DNA from: JBHEMK01 sp046262635
Lineage (GTDB): Bacteria; Actinomycetota; Thermoleophilia; Gaiellales; Gaiellaceae
Direction of reading: 5' to 3'
DNA: 25,444 nt
NCBI GenBank assembly: GCA_046262635.1
Contig: JBHEMK010000174.1
Coordinates: 1-25,444, forward strand
Both the position numbers and the translations under genes were made by a program. The notes below the pieces were generated by a model. That model ran no database searches. It was not told the origin of the DNA and worked only from the letters and a program-made list of their open reading frames with translations. Numbering within the stretch: the first letter of the stretch is position 1; every line of letters begins with the position of its first letter. Positions 1-7,852 of this stretch are shown in pieces.

Positions 1-6
1 TCTGTC

Positions 7-804
7 GTGGCAAATTCGCCTAAACGTATGAACATTCAGATGAGTCGGAGCGCTCCGCCGACGCCGAAGTACTGGCACGTCCGCGACGCGGTGGAGCAGA
101 TGATCCGCCGCAACGGGTTGCGGCCCGGCGACCGCCTCCCAACCGAATCCGAGCTGGGGAAGCGGTTCGTTGTCAGCCGCGGCACGATTCGGCGCGCTTT
201 CGACGACCTCGAGCGTGAGGGTGTCGTCAGCCGCGAGGCCGGCCGAGGGACGTTCGTCTCGGAGCGGCGGCTGGTTCGTCCACTGTCGGAGCTGACGAGC
301 TTCACCGAGCATCTCCGATCACTCGGTCTTGAGCCGGGCGCGGCGCTTGTCTCGTTCACGAGCGTGGTCGGCGACGGCGGCGCCGACCACTTCCCTGCCG
401 GGACGCCGCTCGTCCGGATCGTGCGCGTGCGGACCGCCGCCGGCGAGCCGGTCGGCATTCACACGCTCTACCTGGCGGCCGACGTCGCCGCCCGCATCGG
501 CTTCACGCGCACCGTGCTACGCAGGATGCCCGAGCTCTCGCTCTACGGGGTGCTCGGCGCAGCCGGCGTCGAGATCGACGTCGCCCGCGAGGACATCACC
601 GCCCGGCTCGCGACAAGCCGGGAGCTCGAGCTCCTTCATCTGTCACCCAACGCGCCGTTGCTCGAGGTCGTCCGGCGCACCTACGACGCCGACAGCCGCC
701 CGGTCGAGCTCGTGCGTGCGGCCTACCGGGCCGATCGCTACGACTACGTCATCTGGCTCCGCCGTGACCTCGCCCGCTCCCAGGAGGAGGTGGCCGCGAC
801 CTGA
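7..804 (+). CDS. GntR family transcriptional regulator (HutC/UTRA type)
   Basis: This is a DNA-binding, ligand-responsive transcription factor. The winged helix-turn-helix spans about residues 20-86, with the typical GntR run LPTESELGKRF, then SRGTIRRAFDDLEREG, and the wing GRGTF. The C-terminal part (about 90-250) fits a UTRA effector domain, including the PLVRIVRVR strand and the terminal segment RPVELVRAAYRADRY. The length of about 265 residues is normal for the HutC subfamily. It lies 48 bases upstream of the BMP-type binding protein on the same strand, so it probably controls the nucleoside operon and itself, with a nucleoside, base or sugar phosphate as effector (inference). The start is uncertain. 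GTG at 7 is used here, ATG codons exist in frame at 28 and 40, and the frame stays open to the window edge, so the true start could even lie outside. Confidence 0.9.
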   Translation: MANSPKRMNIQMSRSAPPTPKYWHVRDAVEQMIRRNGLRPGDRLPTESELGKRFVVSRGTIRRAFDDLEREGVVSREAGRGTFVSERRLVRPLSELTSFTEHLRSLGLEPGAALVSFTSVVGDGGADHFPAGTPLVRIVRVRTAAGEPVGIHTLYLAADVAARIGFTRTVLRRMPELSLYGVLGAAGVEIDVAREDITARLATSRELELLHLSPNAPLLEVVRRTYDADSRPVELVRAAYRADRYDYVIWLRRDLARSQEEVAAT

Positions 805-840
805 CCGACCGCAGTACTGGCTGAGTCTCATCCGAACCTC

Positions 841-847
841 AGGAGGG
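841..847 (+). promoter_or_regulatory. Strong ribosome binding site for the BMP binding protein
   Basis: AGGAGGG sits 5 bases before the GTG at 853. This is the best Shine-Dalgarno in the operon. It fixes the GTG start and fits a binding protein that must be made in excess over its transporter. Confidence 0.75.
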
Positions 848-852
848 TAGAA

Positions 853-1950
853 GTGACCGGAACTAGAACGACTCGGAGGGTCAGGGCCGCAGCGGTTGTC
901 ATCGCCGCGGCCGCGCTCGCCATTCTTGCGGCCCAAGCCCACGCAGGGTTGACGGCGAGACATGCGACCTGCCCATCGTCGGTGAACTGCAAGGTCGCGT
1001 TGATCATCTCCGATGCCGGACTCGGCGACAAAGGCTTCAACGATCTCGGCAACGCCGGCATGAAGCGAGCGGTGAAGCAGTTCGGTATCACCGGAACCCC
1101 CGTTCAAGACCCGCAGATCGACACGCACTGCGCGCAGGATCTGACGGCAGCAGCCCAGGGCGGCTACGGGTTGATCATCAATCTCAACTACGGCTGCGGG
1201 ACAGCACTCGAGCAGGTTGCGCAGCAGTTCCCGAACGTCGCCTTCGTCATGGCCGACAACGTCGTCAAAGGCGCGAACGTGACGAGCGAGATGTTCAACG
1301 TGCAGGACAGCTCGTTCCTCTGTGGTGTCGTCTCGGCGATGCTGAACAAAGACGGCAAGGCGAAGCAGGCGCGAGGGAAGCACATCATCGGCGCGATCGG
1401 CGGCGTGAAGTCGCCGGGAATCGACCAGTTCCTTGTCGGCTATCAGCAGGGCGCGCAGTACATCGACAAGAAGCAGAAGGTCTTGATCGCGTACGCGAAC
1501 AGCTTCGCCGACCCCTCCAAGGGTGCCGCATTGACCAACTCGATGTTCTCGCAGGGCGCGTCAGTGGTCTACCAGGTCGCCGGTGTCACGGGGCTCGGTG
1601 GAATCAAGGCCGCCAAGCAGAAGAACCTGTTCGCGATCGGCGTCGACTCGAACCAGGACTACCTCGCCCCGGGGCACGTCCTGACGAGCTCAATCAAGCA
1701 CATCGACACCGCCGTCTATACGGCGATCGCCCGCTACGTACAGGGGCAGCTGAAGGGGAACACCACCCTGAACTTTGGCCTGAACAACAACGGCGTGGCG
1801 ATCAGCCCGATGCGGTACACGCGAAACCTGCTGCCCGCCGCCGATCTCAAGCGGCTCGCGCTGATCACACAACAAATCAAGTCGGGGAAGCTCAAGGTCT
1901 GGAACGTGCCAACTCAGGGGTATCCGTCCTGGTTTGCCGGAGGCAAGTGA
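853..1950 (+). CDS. BMP family ABC transporter substrate-binding protein (nucleoside type)
   Basis: This extracytoplasmic receptor delivers substrate to the ABC importer encoded just downstream. The BMP/PnrA family binds purine or pyrimidine nucleosides. Residues 1-31 form a Sec-type signal peptide (basic n-region TRTTRRVR, hydrophobic core, cleavage near AQA-HAG). The mature protein begins the periplasmic-binding type 1 fold at VALIISDAGLG, followed by DKGFNDL, a family hallmark. Later runs such as FVMADN, GAIGG and AIGVDSNQDY also fit. At 365 residues the length is normal. No lipobox is seen: the first cysteine is residue 40 and lacks the LxxC context, so a lipid anchor is not evident. The TGA overlaps the GTG of the ATPase gene by three bases, indicating translational coupling. 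The exact nucleoside cannot be told from sequence. Confidence 0.92.
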   Translation: MTGTRTTRRVRAAAVVIAAAALAILAAQAHAGLTARHATCPSSVNCKVALIISDAGLGDKGFNDLGNAGMKRAVKQFGITGTPVQDPQIDTHCAQDLTAAAQGGYGLIINLNYGCGTALEQVAQQFPNVAFVMADNVVKGANVTSEMFNVQDSSFLCGVVSAMLNKDGKAKQARGKHIIGAIGGVKSPGIDQFLVGYQQGAQYIDKKQKVLIAYANSFADPSKGAALTNSMFSQGASVVYQVAGVTGLGGIKAAKQKNLFAIGVDSNQDYLAPGHVLTSSIKHIDTAVYTAIARYVQGQLKGNTTLNFGLNNNGVAISPMRYTRNLLPAADLKRLALITQQIKSGKLKVWNVPTQGYPSWFAGGK

Positions 1951-3524
1951 GAGACGAGCAGCACACGCCGGTGGACGCCCGGGGCGCCCACCGGCACACC
2001 CTCCCGCAGGGCGGATTCGTGCTCGATGGCATCTGGAAGCAGTTCGGGACGCTGCAGGTGCTGAAGGGCGTCTCGGTCGCAGCCGGCGCCGGCGAGGTGC
2101 ACGCGCTCGTGGGTGAGAACGGGGCGGGCAAGACGACGCTCGTGCGAATTCTCGCGGGGCTCGAGCATGCCGATTCCGGCTCGATCGAGGTCGGCGGCAG
2201 GCAGCTCTCCGCCCGGCCGCTGCCGCGCGAGGCGCAAGAGGCGGGCGTCGGCCTCGTCCCCCAGCACTGCGAGGTCGTCCCGGGGCTCAGCGTGCTCGAG
2301 AACCTCGCGCTCGGCTGGGAGCCCTCCCGCCTCGGAGTCCTGCGCAAACAGGAGACGCGCACCTCGGCGGACGAACTCGCACGGCGCCTCGGCTTCTCGT
2401 TCGGCTGGAACGCCCCGGCCGAGACCCTGGGGCTCTCCCAGCGCCAGCGGCTGGAGCTGCTGCGCGTCCTCTGGCGCAACTCGGCCGTCCTCGTCTTCGA
2501 CGAACCGACGACCGTCCTCACCGCCGGTGAGGTGGACGGCCTCTTCGACGTGCTCCGGTCGCTCGCTGCCGAGGGCCGAACGGTGGTGCTGATCACTCAC
2601 AAGCTCGAAGAGGTACGCCAGATCGCGGACGCCGTCACCGTGCTGCGCGGAGGTACCGTCGTCGGGCGGGTTGACCGTGCCGAGGTCGACCTGCGGGAGA
2701 TCGCGCGGCTGATGGTCGGCGACCTCGTCGCGCCACCGGCGCGTGAGGGGCCCGCCCGGCCCGGCAAGCCGCGCCTCCGCATCCGCGGGATCGAGACCCG
2801 AGCGACAGGCGAGGGCGACCGGCCGCTACACGGGATCGACCTCGAACTTCGAGGCCGCGAAATCGTCGGCATCGCCGGCGTCGAGGGCAACGGGCAGAGC
2901 GAGCTCTGCGACATCGTCCTGGGACTGCGCGCGGCGTCGGCAGGAACGGTCGAGCTCGAGGGCCGGCCAGTCGAAGACCTTTCGGTCGCGAAGCGTCGGG
3001 CGCGAGGGATCGCGTCGATTCCTGCCGACCGTATGACCGACGGCGTCAACCGAGATGCGGGCTTGTGGGAAAACGTCGCGGCAACTGCGGTTGCAGTCGG
3101 GGGCAATTCGCGGCTCGGCACGATTCGCCGCCGTGCGCTCCGCGAGCGAAGTCGGCGCGTCCTCGCCAAGATGGGTGTTCGCGCCGACCTCGACCTCCCG
3201 GCACGCGCACTCTCGGGAGGCAACATACAGCGGCTCGTTGTCGGCCGCGAGCTCGAGGATCAGCCTCGCGTGCTCGTTGCGGCGCATCCCACGCGAGGAG
3301 TGGACGTTCGCGGAATGGCGTTCATCCACGAGAAGCTGCTCGAGCTGCGCGCAGCCGGCTGCGCAGTCCTCGTCGTCTCCGCCGATCTCGACGAGCTCTC
3401 CCAGCTCGCCGACCGCGTCGTCGTGATGTTCGACGGGCGCATCGTCGGCGGCTATGTCCCCGGCGAACTGGACGCGGCCGAGATCGGCATGCTGATGACG
3501 GGCGCCGCCGTCGGAGCCGCGTGA
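1947..3524 (+). CDS. ABC transporter ATP-binding protein, two NBDs, nucleoside/BMP type
   Basis: This is the cytoplasmic ATPase that powers the nucleoside importer. It has two nucleotide-binding domains in 525 residues. NBD1 has Walker A GENGAGKT (56-63), a degenerate signature LGLSQRQ (162-168) and Walker B VLVFDEPT (181-188), with the switch ITHK near 216-219. NBD2 has a Walker A-like segment GVEGNGQSE (311-319) without the lysine, a good LSGGN (422-426), and AHPTRGVD in place of the DEP box. This NBD2 pattern is typical of the ATPases paired with BMP-family receptors (the NupA/YufO-like group), which supports the nucleoside assignment independently of the receptor. The GTG start overlaps the receptor stop. 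The stop overlaps the start of the first permease. Confidence 0.93.
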   Translation: MRDEQHTPVDARGAHRHTLPQGGFVLDGIWKQFGTLQVLKGVSVAAGAGEVHALVGENGAGKTTLVRILAGLEHADSGSIEVGGRQLSARPLPREAQEAGVGLVPQHCEVVPGLSVLENLALGWEPSRLGVLRKQETRTSADELARRLGFSFGWNAPAETLGLSQRQRLELLRVLWRNSAVLVFDEPTTVLTAGEVDGLFDVLRSLAAEGRTVVLITHKLEEVRQIADAVTVLRGGTVVGRVDRAEVDLREIARLMVGDLVAPPAREGPARPGKPRLRIRGIETRATGEGDRPLHGIDLELRGREIVGIAGVEGNGQSELCDIVLGLRAASAGTVELEGRPVEDLSVAKRRARGIASIPADRMTDGVNRDAGLWENVAATAVAVGGNSRLGTIRRRALRERSRRVLAKMGVRADLDLPARALSGGNIQRLVVGRELEDQPRVLVAAHPTRGVDVRGMAFIHEKLLELRAAGCAVLVVSADLDELSQLADRVVVMFDGRIVGGYVPGELDAAEIGMLMTGAAVGAA

Positions 3525-4654
3525 TGACAGCCGCCACCGCCGACGCGCAGCCAAGGCCGAATCACGGGCTGGAAGTCCTGCTCGCGCGGGGGGCACGAGC
3601 GCTCGGCCCTCTCGTCCTGACCCTCGCCGTCGGCGCGGCGGTGCTCGCCGCGACGGGCCGGAATCCCGGCAGCGTCTATCACCTCTACCTCGTCCAGGCG
3701 GCAGGCACCTGGCCACGGCTCGCGAACACGCTGGCCGCCGGGACGCCGCTGCTGCTGACCGGGGTCGGGACGGCGCTTGCGTTCCGCGCCGGCTTCTTCA
3801 ACGTCGGGCTCGAGGGCTCGGTGTACGTGGGCGCGCTGGCGACCGCCTGGGTCGGTGCGGAGTGGTCGGGTGCGAGCGCGCCGTTCGTCACCGCGGGCGC
3901 CCTGCTGCTCGGCCTTGCGGTCGGCTTGGCATGGCAGCTGCTACCCGCGCTCCTGCGCGCGTACCTCGCTATCGACGAGGTGGTGACGACACTGATGCTC
4001 AACTACGTCGGCATCGCCCTGACGTCGTACTTCGTCCTCTACCACTTCCTGTACCAGACGATCGGGAATGCGCAGACGCCGCCGATCCCGGACTCCGTGC
4101 GGCTGCATCCGTTCGTCGCCGGTACGACGCTGACGCTCGCCGCGCCGGTGGCCCTCGGCGTCGCTCTCGTCTACGGCTGGTTCCTGCGCGGTACGCGCCT
4201 TGGCGCCGAGGTGCGAATGGTCGGCGACAATCCGCGCTTTGCCGCAGCTGTCGGGTTCTCCGTCCGGCGCAGCGCGCTGCTGACGATGCTCGTCGGCGGC
4301 GCACTCGGGGGTCTTGCGGGCGCGTTCATCGTGCTCGGCGTGACCTACAACTTCACCTCCGGCTTCTCGACACAGCCGGGCTACGGCTACTCCGGCATCG
4401 CCGTCGCCGTCCTCGGACGCAACTCCTGGGTCGGGTTGCTACTCGCGTCGCTCTTTTTCGGGGGCCTCGCCAGCGCCGGCGGAGTGATCCAGCTGTTCGG
4501 CAACGTGCCGATCGCGCTGACGCAGATCCTCCAGGGGACGTTGATGATCTTCGCCGGCGTGCAGTTCGTTCGGGTGCGCCGCCGCCACCGCGCCCGCGCG
4601 CAAGAGACGCCCACGCCGCGCGGCGCGCCGCTTGGCGGAGGAGGCGAAGGCTGA
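3524..4654 (+). CDS. ABC transporter permease, nucleoside type (first subunit)
   Basis: This is a membrane subunit of the BMP-type importer, in the branched-chain/ribose permease superfamily (BPD_transp_2). The protein is about 376 residues with many hydrophobic segments. A short hydrophilic N-terminus precedes the first membrane helix (LGPLVLTLAVGAAVLAA). Family runs include FFNVGLEGS, the coupling-loop-like IDEVVTTLMLNYV, and GGALGGLAGAF. The C-terminus is a basic, proline/glycine-rich cytoplasmic tail. ATG 3524 overlaps the ATPase stop by one base (TGATG). A GTG directly before it, at 3521, is the alternative. The reading frame is open far upstream, but that part is only the shadow of the ATPase gene. 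Together with the next gene it should form a heterodimeric channel. Confidence 0.92.
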   Translation: MTAATADAQPRPNHGLEVLLARGARALGPLVLTLAVGAAVLAATGRNPGSVYHLYLVQAAGTWPRLANTLAAGTPLLLTGVGTALAFRAGFFNVGLEGSVYVGALATAWVGAEWSGASAPFVTAGALLLGLAVGLAWQLLPALLRAYLAIDEVVTTLMLNYVGIALTSYFVLYHFLYQTIGNAQTPPIPDSVRLHPFVAGTTLTLAAPVALGVALVYGWFLRGTRLGAEVRMVGDNPRFAAAVGFSVRRSALLTMLVGGALGGLAGAFIVLGVTYNFTSGFSTQPGYGYSGIAVAVLGRNSWVGLLLASLFFGGLASAGGVIQLFGNVPIALTQILQGTLMIFAGVQFVRVRRRHRARAQETPTPRGAPLGGGGEG

Positions 4655-5583
4655 TGCAGACGGTGCTGACGACCGGCCTGCTTGCGACCACGCCGATCTT
4701 GCTCGCTGCGCTCGGCGGCGCGATCAACCGCGAGGCCGGCATCGTCAACATCGGGCTCGACGGGATGATGCTCGCCGGCGCGTTCATCGCCGTCTTCGTC
4801 GACTGGAAAGCGCACAACGCCGCCGTCGCCTGCCTCGCGGCGATGGCGGCCGGAGCGCTCGTCGGCTGGTTGTTTGCCCTTCCGATCACGCGGCTGGGCG
4901 CGAACGAGATCGTCGCCGGGTTGGGGCTCGCCCTACTCATGCCCGGGCTGTTCGGCTACCTGCTGCCGATCTTTTTCGACCAGGCGAGCACGCTGCAGCC
5001 GGACAACATCCCACCCGTGAGCGCTTGGCCGGTCCCGGGCCTCTCGTCGATCCCCTGGGTCGGGCAGGTGGTCTTCTCGCAGGACCCGATCACCTACTTC
5101 TCCTGGGCGGCGATCCCCCTCACCTGGTTCCTGCTTCGACGCACCGTCATCGGCATGCGGCTCCGTGCGGCCGGCCACAACCCAGAGGTGGCTGTTGCGG
5201 CTGGGCTTTCCCTGGCCCGGCTGCGCGAGCTCTCGACGCTGATCGCAGGCCTCCTCTCGGCGCTCGGCGGCGCGCAACTCGCGCTGGCGACCGTCCAGCT
5301 CTTCAACAAGGACATGACGGCCGGACGCGGTTTCATCGCGCTCGCGGCCTTCTATTTCGGCAACTCGCGACCGCTGCTGACGGCGATTGCCGCGTTCACC
5401 TTCGGAATCGTCGATGCCGTGAGCATCCGCCTCCAGACGGCGGGGCTGCCCGACCAGATCCCGGAGATGCTGCCGTATCTCGCCGTTGTGGCCGCGCTCG
5501 TCGTCGTCGCCCTGCGGCGCCGCGTCGCCGCCGGCCGCTTCGACGAGGCCGTGCCCGCAGACGGATTGAGCGTGGGCTCGTGA
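4654..5583 (+). CDS. ABC transporter permease, nucleoside type (second subunit)
   Basis: This is the second membrane subunit of the nucleoside importer. It has 309 residues, mostly hydrophobic. The start region has the family run AINREAGIVNIGLDGMMLAGAF, and NEIVAGLGLALL occupies the coupling-loop position. The substrate-binding protein-dependent permease fold of BPD_transp_2 continues through LLSALGGAQLAL and a final helix LPYLAVVAALVVVAL. ATG 4654 overlaps the previous stop by one base. A GGAGGAGG tract 8-15 bases upstream is a good ribosome binding site. Its stop overlaps the GTG of the hydrolase gene. It is shorter than the first permease, the usual asymmetry in BMP-type systems. Confidence 0.92.
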   Translation: MQTVLTTGLLATTPILLAALGGAINREAGIVNIGLDGMMLAGAFIAVFVDWKAHNAAVACLAAMAAGALVGWLFALPITRLGANEIVAGLGLALLMPGLFGYLLPIFFDQASTLQPDNIPPVSAWPVPGLSSIPWVGQVVFSQDPITYFSWAAIPLTWFLLRRTVIGMRLRAAGHNPEVAVAAGLSLARLRELSTLIAGLLSALGGAQLALATVQLFNKDMTAGRGFIALAAFYFGNSRPLLTAIAAFTFGIVDAVSIRLQTAGLPDQIPEMLPYLAVVAALVVVALRRRVAAGRFDEAVPADGLSVGS

Positions 5584-6146
5584 GCGAAGCGGCACGACAC
5601 ACGGCTCTCCTCGTGGTGGACGGGATCAACGCCTTTTACGACCCGCAGGGCCCTGACTACTACCCCAAGGTCGACTCGACGGTCGGGCCGATCCTCGCCC
5701 TGCTCCGCCGTGCGCGCGAGCGCGGCACGCTGATCGTCCATGCGGTCGAGCGACACCGCGCTGGTCTCGACGACTTCGAATGGCGCGTCCTGCCCGAGCA
5801 CTCGTTCACCGGCACCTTCGACAGCGAGATCTTTCCGCCCTTCACACCGATGCGCAGCGAGCGCGAGCTCGAGTTGCACAAGCGTCGCTTCAGTGCATTC
5901 TTCGCCACCGATCTCGCGCTGATGCTCCACGAGCAGCGCATCGCAACAGTCGTCGTCGCAGGCGTCAAGACGAACGTCTGCATCCGTGCGACAGTGCAGG
6001 ACGCGTTCGCGAACGGATTCTCGGTCGCCGTCGTCCGCGAGGCGACGAACTCGAACCGTCCGCACCTCGCCGAGGCATCGCTCGAGGACATCGCACGCTA
6101 CATGGGCCGCGTCGTCGCCCTCGAGGAGGCCATCGAACTGCTGTGA
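5580..6146 (+). CDS. Isochorismatase-family cysteine hydrolase
   Basis: This is a small (188 residue) cytoplasmic hydrolase of the isochorismatase/nicotinamidase fold. These enzymes mostly cleave amide or carbamoyl bonds. The catalytic triad is visible: Asp14 in LLVVDGINAFY, Lys101 in LHKRRFSAF, and the nucleophile Cys134 in GVKTNVCIRATVQDAF. RutB (ureidoacrylate hydrolase), N-carbamoyl hydrolases and nicotinamidase share this layout, and sequence alone does not choose among them. Its place between a nucleoside importer and a nucleoside phosphorylase suggests action on a base-derived amide or carbamate (inference). The GTG start overlaps the permease stop (GTGA) and its own stop overlaps the kinase start the same way, so it belongs tightly to the operon. 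Confidence 0.88.
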   Translation: MSEAARHTALLVVDGINAFYDPQGPDYYPKVDSTVGPILALLRRARERGTLIVHAVERHRAGLDDFEWRVLPEHSFTGTFDSEIFPPFTPMRSERELELHKRRFSAFFATDLALMLHEQRIATVVVAGVKTNVCIRATVQDAFANGFSVAVVREATNSNRPHLAEASLEDIARYMGRVVALEEAIELL

Positions 6147-7048
6147 GCCGCGTCACCGTTTTCGGATACGTGAACCTCGAGCACGTCGTCGGCCTCAGCC
6201 GCGACGTCGAACGGGGCGTGACATCACTCGTCGAGCGTCGTCACACGCCGCCGGAGGGCCGCGTCGGCGGCTGCGCGTCATACATTGCGACCGGCCTCGC
6301 GGAAGCGGGTCTTTCCGTCGACATCGCCTCCTTCGTCGGCGAGGACGACGAAGCCGAACTCGTCGCACGCTCGCTCGTCGCAGCGGGAGTCGGCGTCGAG
6401 GCCCTCGAGCGCGGACCGCAGCCGCACACGGGCTCGGTGTGGCTTCCGTACGGGCCGTCCGACGCCAGTTACTGCATCTACGACCCCGGTGGTCCTCTTC
6501 CGGAGACACTCACGGAGCGCCAGCGGCGTGTGTGCGCTGGCGCGGCGTGGCTCGTCGCCTCCGTCGGGCCGCCCGGGCCATGCGCCGAGACGCTCGACGC
6601 GCTGCCGCCAACGGCGTCGTTGTTCTGGTCAGTAAAGGCCGACCCGGGCTCGCTCCCGCCCTCCCTCACCCGCGCGCTCGCAGCGCGGGCCGGCGTCATC
6701 GTCTTCAGCTCCGTCGAAGCGGAGTTCCTCGAGCAGTCCCTCGGAGTCGACTGGCGCGACCACGTCGCCTCCCCCGACGCGCTCATCGTCGAGACACGGG
6801 GCCCGCTGGGACTGCGTTACTGGACTTCGGGCCAGGAACACCAAATCGAACCCGGACTACGGCTGGAGATTCTCGACACCATCGGCGCCGGCGACCGTTT
6901 CTGTGCCGGACTGCTGGCGGCGCTGATCGGCGGCGCCGACACGGCGGCCGCAGTCACAAACGGCGCCGAGACCGCCGCAACACTGCTCCGGCGCCGTCTC
7001 GACGTCGACGCCGGTCGCCGCGATGCTGTTGTTCGTCCACGAGTCTGA
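6143..7048 (+). CDS. PfkB family carbohydrate/nucleoside kinase
   Basis: This is a ribokinase-like ATP-dependent kinase of 301 residues. Signature 1 is the GGCASYIATGLAEAG region (about 42-56) followed by FVGEDDEAELV. Signature 2 is DTIGAGDRFCAGLLAAL (245-261), where Asp251 is the expected catalytic base and GAGD forms the anion hole. PfkB members phosphorylate ribose, deoxyribose, nucleosides, pseudouridine or, in archaea, ribose-1-phosphate. The substrate here is not readable from motifs. It lies directly before a nucleoside phosphorylase, so the candidates are the released pentose, pentose-1-phosphate or a nucleoside. GTG 6143 overlaps the hydrolase stop. The long upstream open frame is only shadow. 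Confidence 0.9.
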   Translation: MSRVTVFGYVNLEHVVGLSRDVERGVTSLVERRHTPPEGRVGGCASYIATGLAEAGLSVDIASFVGEDDEAELVARSLVAAGVGVEALERGPQPHTGSVWLPYGPSDASYCIYDPGGPLPETLTERQRRVCAGAAWLVASVGPPGPCAETLDALPPTASLFWSVKADPGSLPPSLTRALAARAGVIVFSSVEAEFLEQSLGVDWRDHVASPDALIVETRGPLGLRYWTSGQEHQIEPGLRLEILDTIGAGDRFCAGLLAALIGGADTAAAVTNGAETAATLLRRRLDVDAGRRDAVVRPRV

Positions 7049-7054
7049 AGGGGG
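7047..7054 (+). promoter_or_regulatory. Ribosome binding site deciding the phosphorylase start
   Basis: GAAGGGGG abuts ATG 7055 with no spacing but lies 6 bases before GTG 7061. The GTG is therefore the more likely start of the nucleoside phosphorylase, although the ATG begins the longer frame. The site overlaps the kinase stop codon. Confidence 0.55.
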
Positions 7055-7060
7055 ATGCGA

Positions 7061-7852
7061 GTGCAAGATCAGGCTTGGTATCTACGTGCCACACCGTCAC
7101 AGGTTGCCGACCGGGCGCTCCTAGTCGGCGACCGCGGCCGCATCGCCCGGATCGCTGCACGCCTCGACGAGCCGACGTTTTTGAACGACGACCGAGGCCT
7201 TTGGACGGTCAGCGGTCGCTACGAGGGCACGCCGGTCACCGCGGCGGCGTTCGGAATGGGCGCGCCGATCGCGGCGGTCGTGCTCCACGAGCTCTGGAGC
7301 ATCGGCACGTCGACGTTCCTGCGGCTCGGGACGGCGATGCGGCTACCGCCCGGCAAGCTCGGCGAGTTCCTGCTCGGGGAGGCCGCGATTCGTGGCGAGT
7401 CGACCTCGGGCACCTACGTCCCCGAAGGCTATCCCGCCGTCTCCGACTACACCCTGCAGACGATCGTCCGACGCGAACTCGCCGCGGGCGGCGAGTCGTG
7501 GCAGGCGGGCGTCTTCGCCTCCTACGACGGCTTCTACACCCAGATGCTCGCCCTGCGCGAATGCGACCGCGCGCCGATCGCCGCCCGCGTCGAGGAGCTC
7601 TGCTCGCTCGGTGTGCTTGCGATCGATATGGAGACATCCGCCGTTCTCGCCGTCGCGAGCGCGCTCGGTGCCCGCGCCTCGTCGCTCTGCCTCGCGACCG
7701 TCGCCTGGGAAGGCGGACGCAAGATGGACGACGAAGAGCGGGCGCGGGCCGAGGACCGGCTGGTCGAGCTCGGACTGGCTTCGCTGAAGGCACTCGGTGA
7801 GGCGCCGGCTGGCGGGGAGCTCGATCGCATGCAGACAAAGGAGACACGATGA
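7061..7852 (+). CDS. Nucleoside phosphorylase (uridine phosphorylase/PNP-I family)
   Basis: This enzyme is expected to split a nucleoside with phosphate into base and pentose-1-phosphate in the cytoplasm. It has 263 residues, the normal size. The phosphate-binding segment VGDRGRIARIAARLDEP (22-38) corresponds to the family GDPxRxxxIA. GMG (66-68) and RLGTA (88-92) follow the next conserved blocks, and DMETSAV (189-195) is the ribose-binding MEMES-like motif. The base-contact stretch found in uridine phosphorylases (QER) is not evident. The protein shows ASYDGFYTQM there instead, so base specificity is open. GTG 7061 is preferred over ATG 7055 because of Shine-Dalgarno spacing. The end overlaps the SIS gene (ATGA). 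Confidence 0.87.
   Translation: MQDQAWYLRATPSQVADRALLVGDRGRIARIAARLDEPTFLNDDRGLWTVSGRYEGTPVTAAAFGMGAPIAAVVLHELWSIGTSTFLRLGTAMRLPPGKLGEFLLGEAAIRGESTSGTYVPEGYPAVSDYTLQTIVRRELAAGGESWQAGVFASYDGFYTQMLALRECDRAPIAARVEELCSLGVLAIDMETSAVLAVASALGARASSLCLATVAWEGGRKMDDEERARAEDRLVELGLASLKALGEAPAGGELDRMQTKETR

Noticed and set aside
643..1383. 246-codon - strand frame across the regulator and receptor genes
   Set aside because: It is antisense to two well-supported genes and has no recognisable domain.
3862..4653. N-terminal extension of the second permease frame
   Set aside because: It overlaps the first permease gene in another frame. ATG 4654 has a ribosome binding site and a typical permease N-terminus.
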